A DNA stretch of 64,000 bases from Lysinibacillus sp. FSL M8-0337 (GTDB lineage: Bacteria > Bacillota > Bacilli > Bacillales_A > Planococcaceae). The translations under genes and the position numbers were made by a program. Shown one piece after another: positions 26,443-35,292 of this stretch. The first letter of the stretch is position 1; each line of letters begins with the position of its first letter. The stretch covers positions 3,782,001 through 3,846,000 of the forward strand of contig NZ_CP151996.1 of the NCBI RefSeq assembly GCF_038593855.1, written 5' to 3'. The notes below the pieces were generated by a model that saw only the letters and a list, made by a program, of their open reading frames with translations, was not told the origin of the DNA and ran no database searches.

Positions 26443-28050
26443 ATGACAACTGCAACAAAAACTATTAACGTATTTATCGCTGACCCACTAAGTGAAGATG
26501 GTATTTTCCCACTACGCCAAGAGAAAGATTTAAACTTAAACGTTATTATTGATACTGGGCTAGCACCAGAGGAATTAATTGCAAAAATCGCTGATATCGA
26601 CGTATTACTTGTGCGTTCTCAAACTACTGTGACACGTGAAGTAATCGAAGCTGCAAAAAATTTAAAATTAATCGGACGTGCCGGTGTAGGCGTTGACAAC
26701 ATTGACCTAGCTGCTGCAACAGAGCATGGTATTATCGTAGTAAATGCTCCAGATGGTAACACAAACTCTGCAGCTGAACATACAATCGCCATGATGACTT
26801 CTCTTGCTCGTCACATTCCACAAGCTTTCAACACACTGAAAAACGGTAAATGGGACCGTAAATCATATGTTGGGGTTGAGCTTAAAAATAAAACATTAGG
26901 TGTTGTTGGTTTCGGTCGTATCGGTGTAGAGGTAGCTTACCGTGCAAAAGGGCAACGTATGAATATTATGGCATACGATCCATTCTTAACTGATGAACGT
27001 GCAATTGAATTAGGTGTGACAAAATCTACTGTAGAAGAAATTTGTGCTGCTGCTGATTTCATTACAGTACACACACCATTACTTCCTGAAACACGTAACC
27101 TTATTAACAAAGAAAAATTCGCTATGATGAAAGATGGCGTACGCATCATTAACTGCGCACGTGGTGGTATCATCAATGAAGACGATTTATATGATGCGAT
27201 TGTAGAAGGCAAAGTAGCAGGTGCAGCACTAGACGTATTCGTTTCTGAACCAGCAACTGATCATAAATTACTAACTTTACCACAAGTAATTGCAACACCT
27301 CACTTAGGTGCATCTACAATTGAGGCGCAAGAATCTGTAGCGGTTGACGTTTCTAATGACATTATTAAATTCTACAAAACAGGTACAGTGACAAACCCAG
27401 TTAATATGCCTTCAATTCCAAAAGAACTTCTTGCACAAGTAGAACCTTTCTTTGAATTAGCTGAAAAACTTGGTTCATTCTTATCACAAGTAACAGTAGA
27501 ACCAGTAAAAGAGATTAACTTATCTTATGCTGGTGAAGTAGCAAATTACGACGTACGTCCATTAACTTCTAATGCTTTAAAAGGATTACTAGCTAAAAAC
27601 CATGGTAACCACGTCAATGACGTTAATGCTCGCTACTTATCTGAACGTATCGGCATGAAAATTAACGAACATAAAACTACTACTGCTAAAGGCTTCACAA
27701 GCTTAATTACGATTGAAGTAAAAACAGCAAATGAAACACATACAGTAGCTGGTACATTACTAAATGGCCTTGGCGCACGTATTGTAAAAGTAGAAAACTA
27801 CGTAGTAGACGTTGTACCAGAAGGTCACCTTCTTTACATTAAAAACACAGATAAACCAGGTGCAATTGGACGTGTGGCAACGAAGTTAGCTGAAAAAGAC
27901 ATTAACATCGCTACGATGCAAGTGGGACGCGCTGAAATTGGCGGAACAGCTGTTATGATGCTTACTATTGATAATGTTGTGACAGAAGAAGATTTAGCAT
28001 TCGTTGCACAACTTGAAAACATCGACGAAGTAAAAGCAATTGATCTTTAA
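26443..28050 (+). CDS. serA: D-3-phosphoglycerate dehydrogenase
   Basis: A 535-residue enzyme for the first step of serine synthesis (3-phosphoglycerate to 3-phosphohydroxypyruvate, NAD+). The NAD motif GVVGFGRIG, catalytic Arg in [13 protein letters not shown] and His in [11 protein letters not shown] are present. An allosteric-substrate-binding-type domain (about 330-450) and a C-terminal ACT domain (about 460-530) make it the long type, which is often feedback-inhibited by serine. The SD is AAAGGAG. It is controlled by the T-box upstream. serC is not adjacent. Confidence 0.96.
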   Translation: MTTATKTINVFIADPLSEDGIFPLRQEKDLNLNVIIDTGLAPEELIAKIADIDVLLVRSQTTVTREVIEAAKNLKLIGRAGVGVDNIDLAAATEHGIIVVNAPDGNTNSAAEHTIAMMTSLARHIPQAFNTLKNGKWDRKSYVGVELKNKTLGVVGFGRIGVEVAYRAKGQRMNIMAYDPFLTDERAIELGVTKSTVEEICAAADFITVHTPLLPETRNLINKEKFAMMKDGVRIINCARGGIINEDDLYDAIVEGKVAGAALDVFVSEPATDHKLLTLPQVIATPHLGASTIEAQESVAVDVSNDIIKFYKTGTVTNPVNMPSIPKELLAQVEPFFELAEKLGSFLSQVTVEPVKEINLSYAGEVANYDVRPLTSNALKGLLAKNHGNHVNDVNARYLSERIGMKINEHKTTTAKGFTSLITIEVKTANETHTVAGTLLNGLGARIVKVENYVVDVVPEGHLLYIKNTDKPGAIGRVATKLAEKDINIATMQVGRAEIGGTAVMMLTIDNVVTEEDLAFVAQLENIDEVKAIDL

Positions 28051-28083
28051 TCATTAAAATACGTAGAAGCTGGGACAAAAGAG

Positions 28084-28124
28084 AAAAAGTGTTAGATTGA
28101 ACCCAATCAATCTAACACTTTTTT
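28084..28124 (+). repeat. GTGTTAGATT hairpin repeat, copy 1 (serA terminator)
   Basis: AAAAAGTGTTAGATTGA pairs with TCAATCTAACACTTTTT. It is preceded by GGGACAAAA and followed by TTGCTATG, flanks shared with other copies. It is suited to terminate serA. Confidence 0.85.
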
Positions 28125-28130
28125 GCTATG

Positions 28131-28260
28131 TCGTTGTTGTCCGCTTCGACGGTGCTTTCCGCGGGCACACCGTAAGCCGCAACCCTCGCTAACGCGCGGT
28201 CTGTTGCGTCTTACATTGCGTGCTGTTCCCACAGGAGTCACCGCCTCCGCTACCAACAAC
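28131..28260. repeat. GC-rich inverted repeat element (GTTGTTGTCCGC ... CAACAAC)
   Basis: About 130 bp, bounded by GTTGTTGTCCGCTTCGACGG and CCGCCTCCGCTACCAACAAC, which are imperfect inverted repeats. The inner part contains TTTCCGCGGGCAC and GTGCTGTTCCCACAGGAGTC, resembling a common Bacillaceae intergenic repeat (GACTCCTG.GGGAA...CCGCGGAAAGC). It has no ORF; a mobile or structured-RNA relic. Confidence 0.65.
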
Positions 28261-28435
28261 TAGTGAACACTTCTAATTTTTTATTTATTGCAAAAGCAAG
28301 AATAGCTAAGTTCTACATAATAGCAAAAATTTATGAACACCTTTCCTCTGTTCCTTAAATTATTTTAGTTATGTTCCAACCTCTTTCTAATTCACAAAAA
28401 AGCGTTTATTGTTGCGAACAGGTTTGGACAAAAAG

Positions 28436-28463
28436 AAAAAGTGTTAGATAATCTAACACTTTT
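28436..28463 (+). repeat. GTGTTAGATT hairpin repeat, copy 2 (short loop)
   Basis: AAAAAGTGTTAGAT directly abuts ATCTAACACTTTT, so the loop is almost absent. It is preceded by GGACAAAAAG and followed by GGCTATG-CCGTTGTTGTC, the same module order as copy 1. It lies just downstream of the catabolic operon on the opposite strand. Confidence 0.8.
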
Positions 28464-28504
28464 GGCTATGCCGTTGTTGTCTGCCTTACTTTTTGTTTGG
28501 GATG

Positions 28505-29980
28505 TTATTTTAACGCAATACAAATATTTTTTGCTTCGGTGAAAAATTCTAGACTATGGTGACCACCTTCACGCCCTACGCCGCTCTTTTTAAAACCGCC
28601 AAACGGGGCACGTAAGTCGCGTACAAACCAGCAATTGACCCAAATTGTTCCCGCCCGCACATCATGTGAAATACGATGTGCACGTTGTAAATTTTCCGTC
28701 CAGACCACTGCATTCAATCCATATTCTGTGCCATTTGCAATCGCTAATGCTTCCACTTCTGTGTCAAATGGAATAATCGTAACGATTGGCCCGAAAATTT
28801 CCTCTTGGCAAATACGTGCTTGAGCATTTTCCTGCAAATATATAGTCGGTTGTAGGTAATAACCCGTGCTTAAATGTACTGGTAATTCAGGACGTTTGCC
28901 GCCATAAATAAGCGTCGAGTTTTCATATTCAGCAATGCTTAAATAGCTAGTTACTTTGTTGTAATGGGCTTGACTTACGACTGGCCCCATATTCGTTTTA
29001 GCATCTTGCGGATCGCCAACAACTAATGCTGCAGCCGCTTCTTTAAAGCGTGTGAGAAATTCATCTAAAATAGTACGCTGCACTAAAATACGTGATCCTG
29101 CTAAGCATACTTGACCCGAATTCATAAATGCTGCCTGAATGGAGACAGGAATGGCCTTATCTAAATTCGCATCTTCAAAAATAATATTAGCTGCCTTTCC
29201 ACCTAATTCAAACGAAACCTTTTTTAATGAATCTGCACCATTTTTCATTATAGCTTTCCCTGTTGTTGTTTCCCCCGTAAAAGAAATTAAATCAACTTCA
29301 GGATGCGTCGTCATAAATTCTCCTGCTGACTGAACACCAAAGCCATGCACGACATTAACGACCCCATCTGGAATACCAGCCTGTTGTGCAATCTCTCCAA
29401 GTAACGATACGGTTAATGGAGTAATTTCTGCTGGTTTAATAACTGCCGTATTCCCTGAAGCTAAACAAGGCCCAAGCTTCCATGTTGTCAGCATAAAAGG
29501 TAAATTCCATGGAGTAATTAATGCAGCCACCCCAACTGGCTCATACCGCGTATAATTTAAATACGCATCGTCCATTGGATATACCTCACCACCTTGATGC
29601 TCCATAAAATCCGCAAAAAACTTTAAATTTTCTGCTGCCCGTGGTATTTCACGCTCTAACGCTACTTGGTAAGGCTTCCCTACGTCTAATGCCTCTAAGC
29701 GAGCTAACTCTTCTTTGCGTTCGATGATGATTTCAGCCATCCGACGAATTTTTGCACAACGTTCCGATAGTGGCATCGTGCGCCAAGGTCCTTCTTCAAA
29801 AGCTTGACGTGCAGCTTCACAAGCACGATCCACATCTTCAAAACTGGCTTCGTGAACTTTTGCAATAATTTCCTGAGTCGCTGGATTTTTCACCTCAAAC
29901 AATGTTTGAGAAGAAGATTCTACATATTCTCCATTTATGAATAGTTTAACTTCCTTCAATTTCGTTTGTGTATTTGCCAT
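28505..29980 (-). CDS. 2-hydroxymuconic semialdehyde dehydrogenase
   Basis: 491 residues from the ATG at 29980 (AAGGAG, 9-nt spacing). It has the aldehyde dehydrogenase fold: ELGGKAANIIFEDAN holds the general-base Glu, NSGQVCLAGSR the catalytic Cys, and EEIFGPIVTI the cofactor Glu. The WVNCWFVRDLRAPFGGFK segment is typical of the XylG/DmpC group, which oxidises 2-hydroxymuconic semialdehyde to 2-hydroxymuconate with NAD+. It is the last gene of the meta-cleavage operon and feeds the adjacent tautomerase. Confidence 0.88.
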   Translation of the reverse strand: MANTQTKLKEVKLFINGEYVESSSQTLFEVKNPATQEIIAKVHEASFEDVDRACEAARQAFEEGPWRTMPLSERCAKIRRMAEIIIERKEELARLEALDVGKPYQVALEREIPRAAENLKFFADFMEHQGGEVYPMDDAYLNYTRYEPVGVAALITPWNLPFMLTTWKLGPCLASGNTAVIKPAEITPLTVSLLGEIAQQAGIPDGVVNVVHGFGVQSAGEFMTTHPEVDLISFTGETTTGKAIMKNGADSLKKVSFELGGKAANIIFEDANLDKAIPVSIQAAFMNSGQVCLAGSRILVQRTILDEFLTRFKEAAAALVVGDPQDAKTNMGPVVSQAHYNKVTSYLSIAEYENSTLIYGGKRPELPVHLSTGYYLQPTIYLQENAQARICQEEIFGPIVTIIPFDTEVEALAIANGTEYGLNAVVWTENLQRAHRISHDVRAGTIWVNCWFVRDLRAPFGGFKKSGVGREGGHHSLEFFTEAKNICIALK

Positions 29981-29993
29981 GATAGACCACTCC

Positions 29994-30191
29994 TTACTCT
30001 TCATTTTGTCGACGTTGGATGGACTTTCCTGCAATCCCCCAATGAGAACTTGGGATTTCATTTAAACATACACGAACCGTTTCCAGTGGAGCATCAAGTA
30101 CCGAAGAAACGGTTTTACTCATTTCTTCTATTAATAGTTCCTTCTGTTCTTTCGTTCGCCCCTCAATAAACGTTACTTGAATAAATGGCAT
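29994..30191 (-). CDS. 4-oxalocrotonate tautomerase
   Basis: A 65-residue subunit. After Met removal the N-terminal catalytic base Pro-1 is exposed (MPFIQVTFIEGRTKEQK), with the substrate-binding Arg at the expected positions (R12 in GRTKEQ and R40 in TVRVCL). It converts 2-hydroxymuconate to 2-oxo-3-hexenedioate. A strong SD (AAGGAGGAG) is present. It lies between the dehydrogenase and the decarboxylase, the same order as xylH in Pseudomonas meta operons. Confidence 0.9.
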   Translation of the reverse strand: MPFIQVTFIEGRTKEQKELLIEEMSKTVSSVLDAPLETVRVCLNEIPSSHWGIAGKSIQRRQNEE

Positions 30192-30207
30192 CTCGGCTCC
30201 TCCTTAT

Positions 30208-30999
30208 TTATCGCTCTACTTGAACGGATAATGATTCCATTCCGTCAAAACTGACAGTAAAGCTATCTCCTGCATGCATTGTGGCAGAACCTGTTAATGC
30301 GCCACTAAGTACAATATCTCCTGCTCGAATATGCTGACCACGGGCAATTAATTTATTCGCCATCCATGCAATGGCTCTTGCTGGATGCCCCATAACGGAA
30401 CCTGCTGTACTCGTCGCAATCATTTCATCATTTTGTGTAAAAATACAGCCCATATTAACCAGATCCACTTCATTCACTGCATATTTTTGCGAACCCACTA
30501 TGTAGCGAGAGGAAGAGGAATTATCAGCGATTACATCTGGCAATGTAAAATGGAAGTTTAAATAGCGACTATCAATTATTTCCATGGCAGGTGCAACATA
30601 GGCAGTTGCTATCAGTACGTGCGCGACAGTCACTACTGGGCCGACTAAATCTTCCTTAAACACGAAGGCAATCTCTGGCTCAATTTTGGGGTGAATAAGT
30701 GATTTTAATGATATTGGATGTTGGGCATTGACCGCCATATTCGCTAATAACACGCCATAAGTAGGCTCATGCACTCCCATCATTTGCTGTTTAGCTTTGC
30801 TTGTTAAACCGAGCTTAAGTCCCGAGATGGATGTTTGCTCATGTTTGCACTTTAGTTCAATAAGTTTGTCTTGAATATCATAAGCTGTTTCAACGGTTAA
30901 TTCTGGATAGCGCTCGACAAACTTCGTAACCTCATACACATCCCGCTCTGCTAAATACAACGCATATGCAATTTGATCTAGCGTATCGGTTTTCATCAT
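30208..30999 (-). CDS. 4-oxalocrotonate decarboxylase (XylI/DmpH type)
   Basis: About 263 residues from the ATG at 30999 (GGAGG, 8 nt upstream). It belongs to the hydratase/decarboxylase family of fumarylacetoacetase-like enzymes: KIEPEIAFVF carries the metal-binding Glu pair, and DSRYLNFHFTLPDVIADN and TGSATMHAGD are conserved. Sequence alone does not separate decarboxylase from hydratase; the assignment comes from gene order (hydratase-AcDH-aldolase-decarboxylase-tautomerase, as in xylJQKIH). It would decarboxylate 2-oxo-3-hexenedioate to 2-hydroxypenta-2,4-dienoate. Confidence 0.82.
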   Translation of the reverse strand: MMKTDTLDQIAYALYLAERDVYEVTKFVERYPELTVETAYDIQDKLIELKCKHEQTSISGLKLGLTSKAKQQMMGVHEPTYGVLLANMAVNAQHPISLKSLIHPKIEPEIAFVFKEDLVGPVVTVAHVLIATAYVAPAMEIIDSRYLNFHFTLPDVIADNSSSSRYIVGSQKYAVNEVDLVNMGCIFTQNDEMIATSTAGSVMGHPARAIAWMANKLIARGQHIRAGDIVLSGALTGSATMHAGDSFTVSFDGMESLSVQVER

Positions 31000-31019
31000 C
31001 GCTCGTTCCTCCATTCTCT

Positions 31020-32033
31020 TTATACTGACTGTTTCACATCTGCTATGTTACGTGCAATCTCTGCTATTAAATCTTCCTGACCACCTACTGCTTTCATTTT
31101 GCCAAGTTCTACTAAAATTTCGCGTTCATCTACGTTATATTTTTTCGCTGCTTCTTGAGTGAATAGTAAAAAGCTTGAGTAAACGCCTGCATAGCCCATC
31201 ATTAAGCTAGACCCTGTTATTTCCTGTGGTCGTGGCATAAATGGCGCTACGACTTCATTGGCAACGTCGATTGTTCGATATAAATCAATGCCTGTTTCAT
31301 AGCCTAGACGGTCGAAAACCGCTACCATTACTTCTGTTTGAGTATTTCCACTACCAGCACCTAAACAGCGTAAACTACCATCCACATACGTAGCACCTGC
31401 TTCGACTGCAGCCATCGTATTTGCCATAGCAAGTGATAAATTATTATGGGCATGGAAGCCAATTTCGCAAGAAACATGCGATTTTAGTGCAGCTACCCGC
31501 TCTTTCACCTCATGGGGGAGCATGGCACCTGCTGAATCTGTCACATAGATAATTTCAGCTCCATAACTTTCAAATAATTTCGCCTGCTCCACTATTACTG
31601 ACGTCGGAGCCATATGTGCCATCATTAAAAAGCCGACTGTTTTCAATCCTAATTCTCGACTTAAATAAATATGTTGACCAGCAACATTTGCCTCCGTGAC
31701 ATGCGTTGCAACCCTCGCCATGGTAGCGCCCACCTTCACAGCATTTTTTAAATCTTCCTTTAGACCAATTCCAGGTAATATTAAGACTGAAATTGCCGAA
31801 TCACCACATTCTTCTTTTGCCGCCGCTATTAACTTCAGTTCATCCACTTTCGAAAAACCGTATTGCAAAGAGGAACCACCTAATCCATCCCCATGGGAAA
31901 CCTCAAAGTATTTCACTTTTGCTTCTCCTAAACCTCTTGCAACATCTCGCACTTGCTGCTCCGTAAATGCATGGCGCATTGAATGACTGCCATCCCTCAA
32001 TGTCACGTCTAAAACGGTTAGTTGTTTTGTCAT
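31020..32033 (-). CDS. 4-hydroxy-2-oxovalerate aldolase
   Basis: About 337 residues from the second of two tandem ATGs (32033; SD GGAGG). A DRE-TIM metallolyase: TLRDGSHSMRH has the catalytic Arg-Asp and proton-relay His, and IGFHAHNNLSLAMAN the metal His pair. The C-terminal domain (about 275-335) is the communication domain that docks the acetaldehyde dehydrogenase. It splits 4-hydroxy-2-oxovalerate to pyruvate and acetaldehyde, which is channelled to the partner encoded just upstream. Confidence 0.93.
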   Translation of the reverse strand: MTKQLTVLDVTLRDGSHSMRHAFTEQQVRDVARGLGEAKVKYFEVSHGDGLGGSSLQYGFSKVDELKLIAAAKEECGDSAISVLILPGIGLKEDLKNAVKVGATMARVATHVTEANVAGQHIYLSRELGLKTVGFLMMAHMAPTSVIVEQAKLFESYGAEIIYVTDSAGAMLPHEVKERVAALKSHVSCEIGFHAHNNLSLAMANTMAAVEAGATYVDGSLRCLGAGSGNTQTEVMVAVFDRLGYETGIDLYRTIDVANEVVAPFMPRPQEITGSSLMMGYAGVYSSFLLFTQEAAKKYNVDEREILVELGKMKAVGGQEDLIAEIARNIADVKQSV

Positions 32034-32048
32034 CATCCTCACCTCCAA

Positions 32049-32933
32049 TTAGTTCGACTTGACTGTTCCATGTTGCAGCTTAGCCATTTGATTTCCGACT
32101 TGCACTGCTGCCGCTGTCATAATATCGAGGTTTCCTGAATACGGTGGGAAAAAGTCTCCCGCCCCCTCAACTTCCAAAAAAACTGATATTTGTTGACCTT
32201 CAAAAATAGGCGCACTCGTCATGCGATAACCCGGTACATATTGTTGTACAGCGTTCACAATCTCTTCAATAGCCTTTGTAATTTCCTCTTCCTTGCCACC
32301 TTCATTCACTAATACATGTACGGTGTCACGCATCATAATTGGCGGCTCTGCGGGATTTAATATAATAATGGCTTTCCCTTTGTTTGCACCGCCTACTTCC
32401 TCTAGCGCACTAGCTGTTGTGCGTGTAAATTCATCAATGTTAGCCCGTGTGCCAGGCCCTGCACTTTTACTCGCCACCGTTGCCACAATTTCTGCATACG
32501 TAACATCCACCACTTGATTAATGGCATACACAATAGGAATCGTCGCTTGCCCCCCACAAGTCACCATATTGACATTGTCAACCGCCACGTACTTTTCCAA
32601 GTTTGCACACGGCACAACAAATGGACCAATAGCCGCTGGTGTTAAATCGACTATCTTTTTGCCAAGTGCCAGTACTTGTTCACTGTGCGCAGTATGGGCA
32701 TTAGCAGTTGTTGCATCAAACACAATATCGAAGAGCTCTGGGCATGCAACTAAACCCGCAATACCATTTGTAATGGTATGATAGCCACGATCCTTCGCAC
32801 GCTGAATGCCATCCGATGTAGGGTCTATTCCCACCATTACACTCATCGTTAAATACTCACTGCGCTCAATTTTGTACATTAAATCTGTCCCAATATTTCC
32901 AGAGCCTAAAATGGCAACTTTCAATTTGACCAC
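32049..32933 (-). CDS. Acetaldehyde dehydrogenase (acylating)
   Basis: 294 residues, GTG start. Its SD (GGAGGAG) lies within the last codons of the upstream hydratase gene, so translation is coupled. The NAD motif [10 protein letters not shown] (10-19) and catalytic Cys126 in [11 protein letters not shown] are present. It converts acetaldehyde plus CoA and NAD+ to acetyl-CoA and works as a channelled complex with the aldolase encoded next. Its presence argues that the pathway ends in acetaldehyde and so starts from catechol rather than homoprotocatechuate. Confidence 0.93.
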   Translation of the reverse strand: MVKLKVAILGSGNIGTDLMYKIERSEYLTMSVMVGIDPTSDGIQRAKDRGYHTITNGIAGLVACPELFDIVFDATTANAHTAHSEQVLALGKKIVDLTPAAIGPFVVPCANLEKYVAVDNVNMVTCGGQATIPIVYAINQVVDVTYAEIVATVASKSAGPGTRANIDEFTRTTASALEEVGGANKGKAIIILNPAEPPIMMRDTVHVLVNEGGKEEEITKAIEEIVNAVQQYVPGYRMTSAPIFEGQQISVFLEVEGAGDFFPPYSGNLDIMTAAAVQVGNQMAKLQHGTVKSN

Positions 32934-32935
32934 TT

Positions 32936-33724
32936 TTATTTCTCCTCCTTTCTTCGAAACGTGGCGGAAACAGCACCAAGATGAGCAAAGTCCGCTGTAA
33001 AACTATCTCCATCTTCTATCGTTACGGCTGATGTTAATGCGCCTGCTAAAACCATTTCCCCTGCTTGCAAGCCAATATGGTATTTACTTAGCTTATTAGC
33101 AAGCCATGCTACTGCCCGTAGTGGATTTCCCATTACAGCAGCCGCTGCTGCACTATCAAAAAGCTCGCCATTGCGATAAACATTCATACCAATATGCGGT
33201 AAATCTACCTCAGTCAATTTTGTTGGTGTGCCGCCAATAATAACCATTGCGGAAGAACCGTTATCTGCTACTGTATCTTCAAAATTAATTTTCCAATCGG
33301 TAATACGACTATCAATAATTTCTAAAGCTGGCACAATATAATCTGTCGCTTCGATAACATCCATCTCCGTAATAGAGGGCCCATATAAATCCTTCTTCAA
33401 GATAAATGCTATTTCAAATTCCAACTTTGGCTGAATAAAATGATTGAGAGAAATGGTTGCACCGTCCACCTCAACCATATCCGATAAAATATGACCGTAA
33501 TCTGGTTCTGTTACTTGAAATTGTTGTTGCATCGCCTTGCTTGTTAAACCTATTTTTTTACCGATAATTTGTTTGCCCATTTGTTGCTTTGCTGCAATTT
33601 GAAGTAATTGAATCGTATAAGCGTCATCGACAGTAATATCTGGTACAGTGGACGTTAATGGGGCAATAGGTCGCTTTGCTTCTTCTGCTTCTAATAACTT
33701 CTTTGCATAAAGTTGTCTATCCAT
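32936..33724 (-). CDS. 2-hydroxypenta-2,4-dienoate hydratase (XylJ/DmpE type)
   Basis: About 262 residues from the ATG at 33724 (AGGAGG, 6-nt spacing); a longer frame upstream overlaps the flavin reductase and is rejected. A paralogue of the decarboxylase encoded three genes downstream, with the same metal-binding [10 protein letters not shown] and [21 protein letters not shown] motifs. The position next to the acylating dehydrogenase matches xylJ/dmpE. It hydrates 2-hydroxypentadienoate to 4-hydroxy-2-oxovalerate. Confidence 0.83.
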   Translation of the reverse strand: MDRQLYAKKLLEAEEAKRPIAPLTSTVPDITVDDAYTIQLLQIAAKQQMGKQIIGKKIGLTSKAMQQQFQVTEPDYGHILSDMVEVDGATISLNHFIQPKLEFEIAFILKKDLYGPSITEMDVIEATDYIVPALEIIDSRITDWKINFEDTVADNGSSAMVIIGGTPTKLTEVDLPHIGMNVYRNGELFDSAAAAAVMGNPLRAVAWLANKLSKYHIGLQAGEMVLAGALTSAVTIEDGDSFTADFAHLGAVSATFRRKEEK

Positions 33725-33734
33725 TGTCAACCTC

Positions 33735-34214
33735 CTAAGCCTGCATTGTTGTTTCCACTGCAAGTGAGCCGTATCTTCCATTGAAAAATAGTAACGGCTC
33801 TCCATCTTCTAGTTGAATGTCCTTTACACTGCCGATAAATAAAGTGTGGTCGCCTTCAACATATGTGCTCGCTACCTCACAGCTAATTTGTGCAAGCGCG
33901 CCCTCAATTGTCGGGGCCCCTTGTAAATCACTGAATTGGACCTCGCGCTTTTCTTTTATTTGGCCGGCAAATAACATAGATAATTCTTGCTGTTGTGCAG
34001 ATAATATATTGACTGTAAATGTCCCACTTTGCTTGATATGCTCCAGCATTGAAGCCTTCTCCCCAATCGAGATCACTACTAGTTTTGGATTAAGTGAAAC
34101 AGACATGAACGCATTTGCCGTCATGCCATGAATAGTGCCATTCACATTTGTTGTAATGACAGTTACACCTGTTGCAAATTTCCCCATTGCATTTCTAAAA
34201 AGACGATCATCCAT
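33735..34214 (-). CDS. NAD(P)H:flavin reductase (HpaC/PheA2-like)
   Basis: A 159-residue flavin reductase domain: GKFATGVTVITT, TANAFMSVSLNPKLVVISIG and GTFTVNILSAQQQELS are the typical flavin-binding stretches. It supplies reduced FAD to the monooxygenase encoded two genes upstream, forming a two-component aromatic hydroxylase. It is soluble and lies only 10 bp before the hydratase start, in the same operon. Confidence 0.9.
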   Translation of the reverse strand: MDDRLFRNAMGKFATGVTVITTNVNGTIHGMTANAFMSVSLNPKLVVISIGEKASMLEHIKQSGTFTVNILSAQQQELSMLFAGQIKEKREVQFSDLQGAPTIEGALAQISCEVASTYVEGDHTLFIGSVKDIQLEDGEPLLFFNGRYGSLAVETTMQA

Positions 34215-34306
34215 TACATAACCTCCTCATCAATTAGTGCTGTCTCAAATACTAAAAAGTAGTAGTTAAGACAGCTATTTAGGCACGCTATTTATTACTC
34301 ATCTAT

Positions 34307-35272
34307 TTATTTCACTGGAACTTTCACTGCACGATCAGGTGTGCCATATAAGAAATACTCATTAGGTAGAGGTGAGCCATACCAAATAATCGCCTCGTCT
34401 AACTCATTTTCGCGCCAAGTGATTGGCTTCCAGTCAGGGTCGAAAATAAGATAACCAGAGTCACCAAATAATTCTACTCGGTTTCCACCAGGCTCCATTA
34501 CATACATGAAATACGCTTGACTTACACCATGTTTTCCTGGGCCCGCTTCTATTTGAATTCCGTTTTCTACGAAAATATCCGCTGTATCCATTAAATGCTG
34601 TGGATAGCCATACCAAAATGCAATATGATGGAAGCGACCACTATTACCAGTTTGATCGTTCATTAATGCCACTTCATGTACTAATGGGCTCACACTCATC
34701 CACGCACCAATTTCTTCATTATTATTCAAGACAATTTGTTCACGTAGCTTAAAGCCTAAATGTTCAGACATAAATTCACGATTTTTTGCTACATCTCTAC
34801 ACATTAAGTTGATATGATCTAAACGTCGGGCAGGGACACCCATTAATGGTCGTTTTTGTGGACGGCTTTTTAATAATGTTTTTTGATCTTCCGCTGGCTG
34901 GAAATAATCTACTTCCCACAAAATTTCTTGTTTATGACCATCAGGTGTAACAAATTGATAAGCACGACCATGCCCTAAATCGCCATCAATCCAACCTTTT
35001 CCATAGCCGCTTTTCTCTAACGATGCAACCCTTCGTTCTAACGCTTCAGGTGAACTCGCACGCCATGCCGAATGTCCAAGACCTGCTTCTTTACCTTCTG
35101 TTAACTTTAATGTGTGATGATAAAAATCCTCGTACCCTCGTAAATAAACCGATTGCCCCTCACGCGCAGTAATTTGTAAGCCCATATAGTCGGTGAAAAA
35201 TTTTAAAGATTCCTCTGGTTTCGGTGTAAAAAGCTCCACGTGCGCTAATTGTGCTACATCAAAATTTGTCAT
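34307..35272 (-). CDS. Extradiol ring-cleavage dioxygenase (catechol 2,3-dioxygenase)
   Basis: A 321-residue two-module VOC-fold type I extradiol enzyme. The Fe(II)-binding facial triad is H153 (DHINLM), H216 (FHHIAFW) and E267 (NRVELFG). H199 and Y257 sit where homoprotocatechuate 2,3-dioxygenase has its acid-base His and Tyr. It opens catechol next to the OH groups to give 2-hydroxymuconic semialdehyde. The sequence is of the homoprotocatechuate/Bacillus PheB type, so substrate range could include substituted catechols; the downstream genes favour catechol. Confidence 0.9.
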   Translation of the reverse strand: MTNFDVAQLAHVELFTPKPEESLKFFTDYMGLQITAREGQSVYLRGYEDFYHHTLKLTEGKEAGLGHSAWRASSPEALERRVASLEKSGYGKGWIDGDLGHGRAYQFVTPDGHKQEILWEVDYFQPAEDQKTLLKSRPQKRPLMGVPARRLDHINLMCRDVAKNREFMSEHLGFKLREQIVLNNNEEIGAWMSVSPLVHEVALMNDQTGNSGRFHHIAFWYGYPQHLMDTADIFVENGIQIEAGPGKHGVSQAYFMYVMEPGGNRVELFGDSGYLIFDPDWKPITWRENELDEAIIWYGSPLPNEYFLYGTPDRAVKVPVK

Positions 35273-35292
35273 CCATCATTCCCCCTGATTTT

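Larger units (their letters stand above)
28051..28504. other. Intergenic block filled with repeat elements
   Basis: 454 bp between convergent serA and the catabolic operon. It contains two hairpin repeats (28084-28124, 28436-28463), one larger GC-rich inverted repeat (28131-28260), and a remnant GTTGTTGTCTGCC after the second hairpin. There is no coding sequence. Confidence 0.75.
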
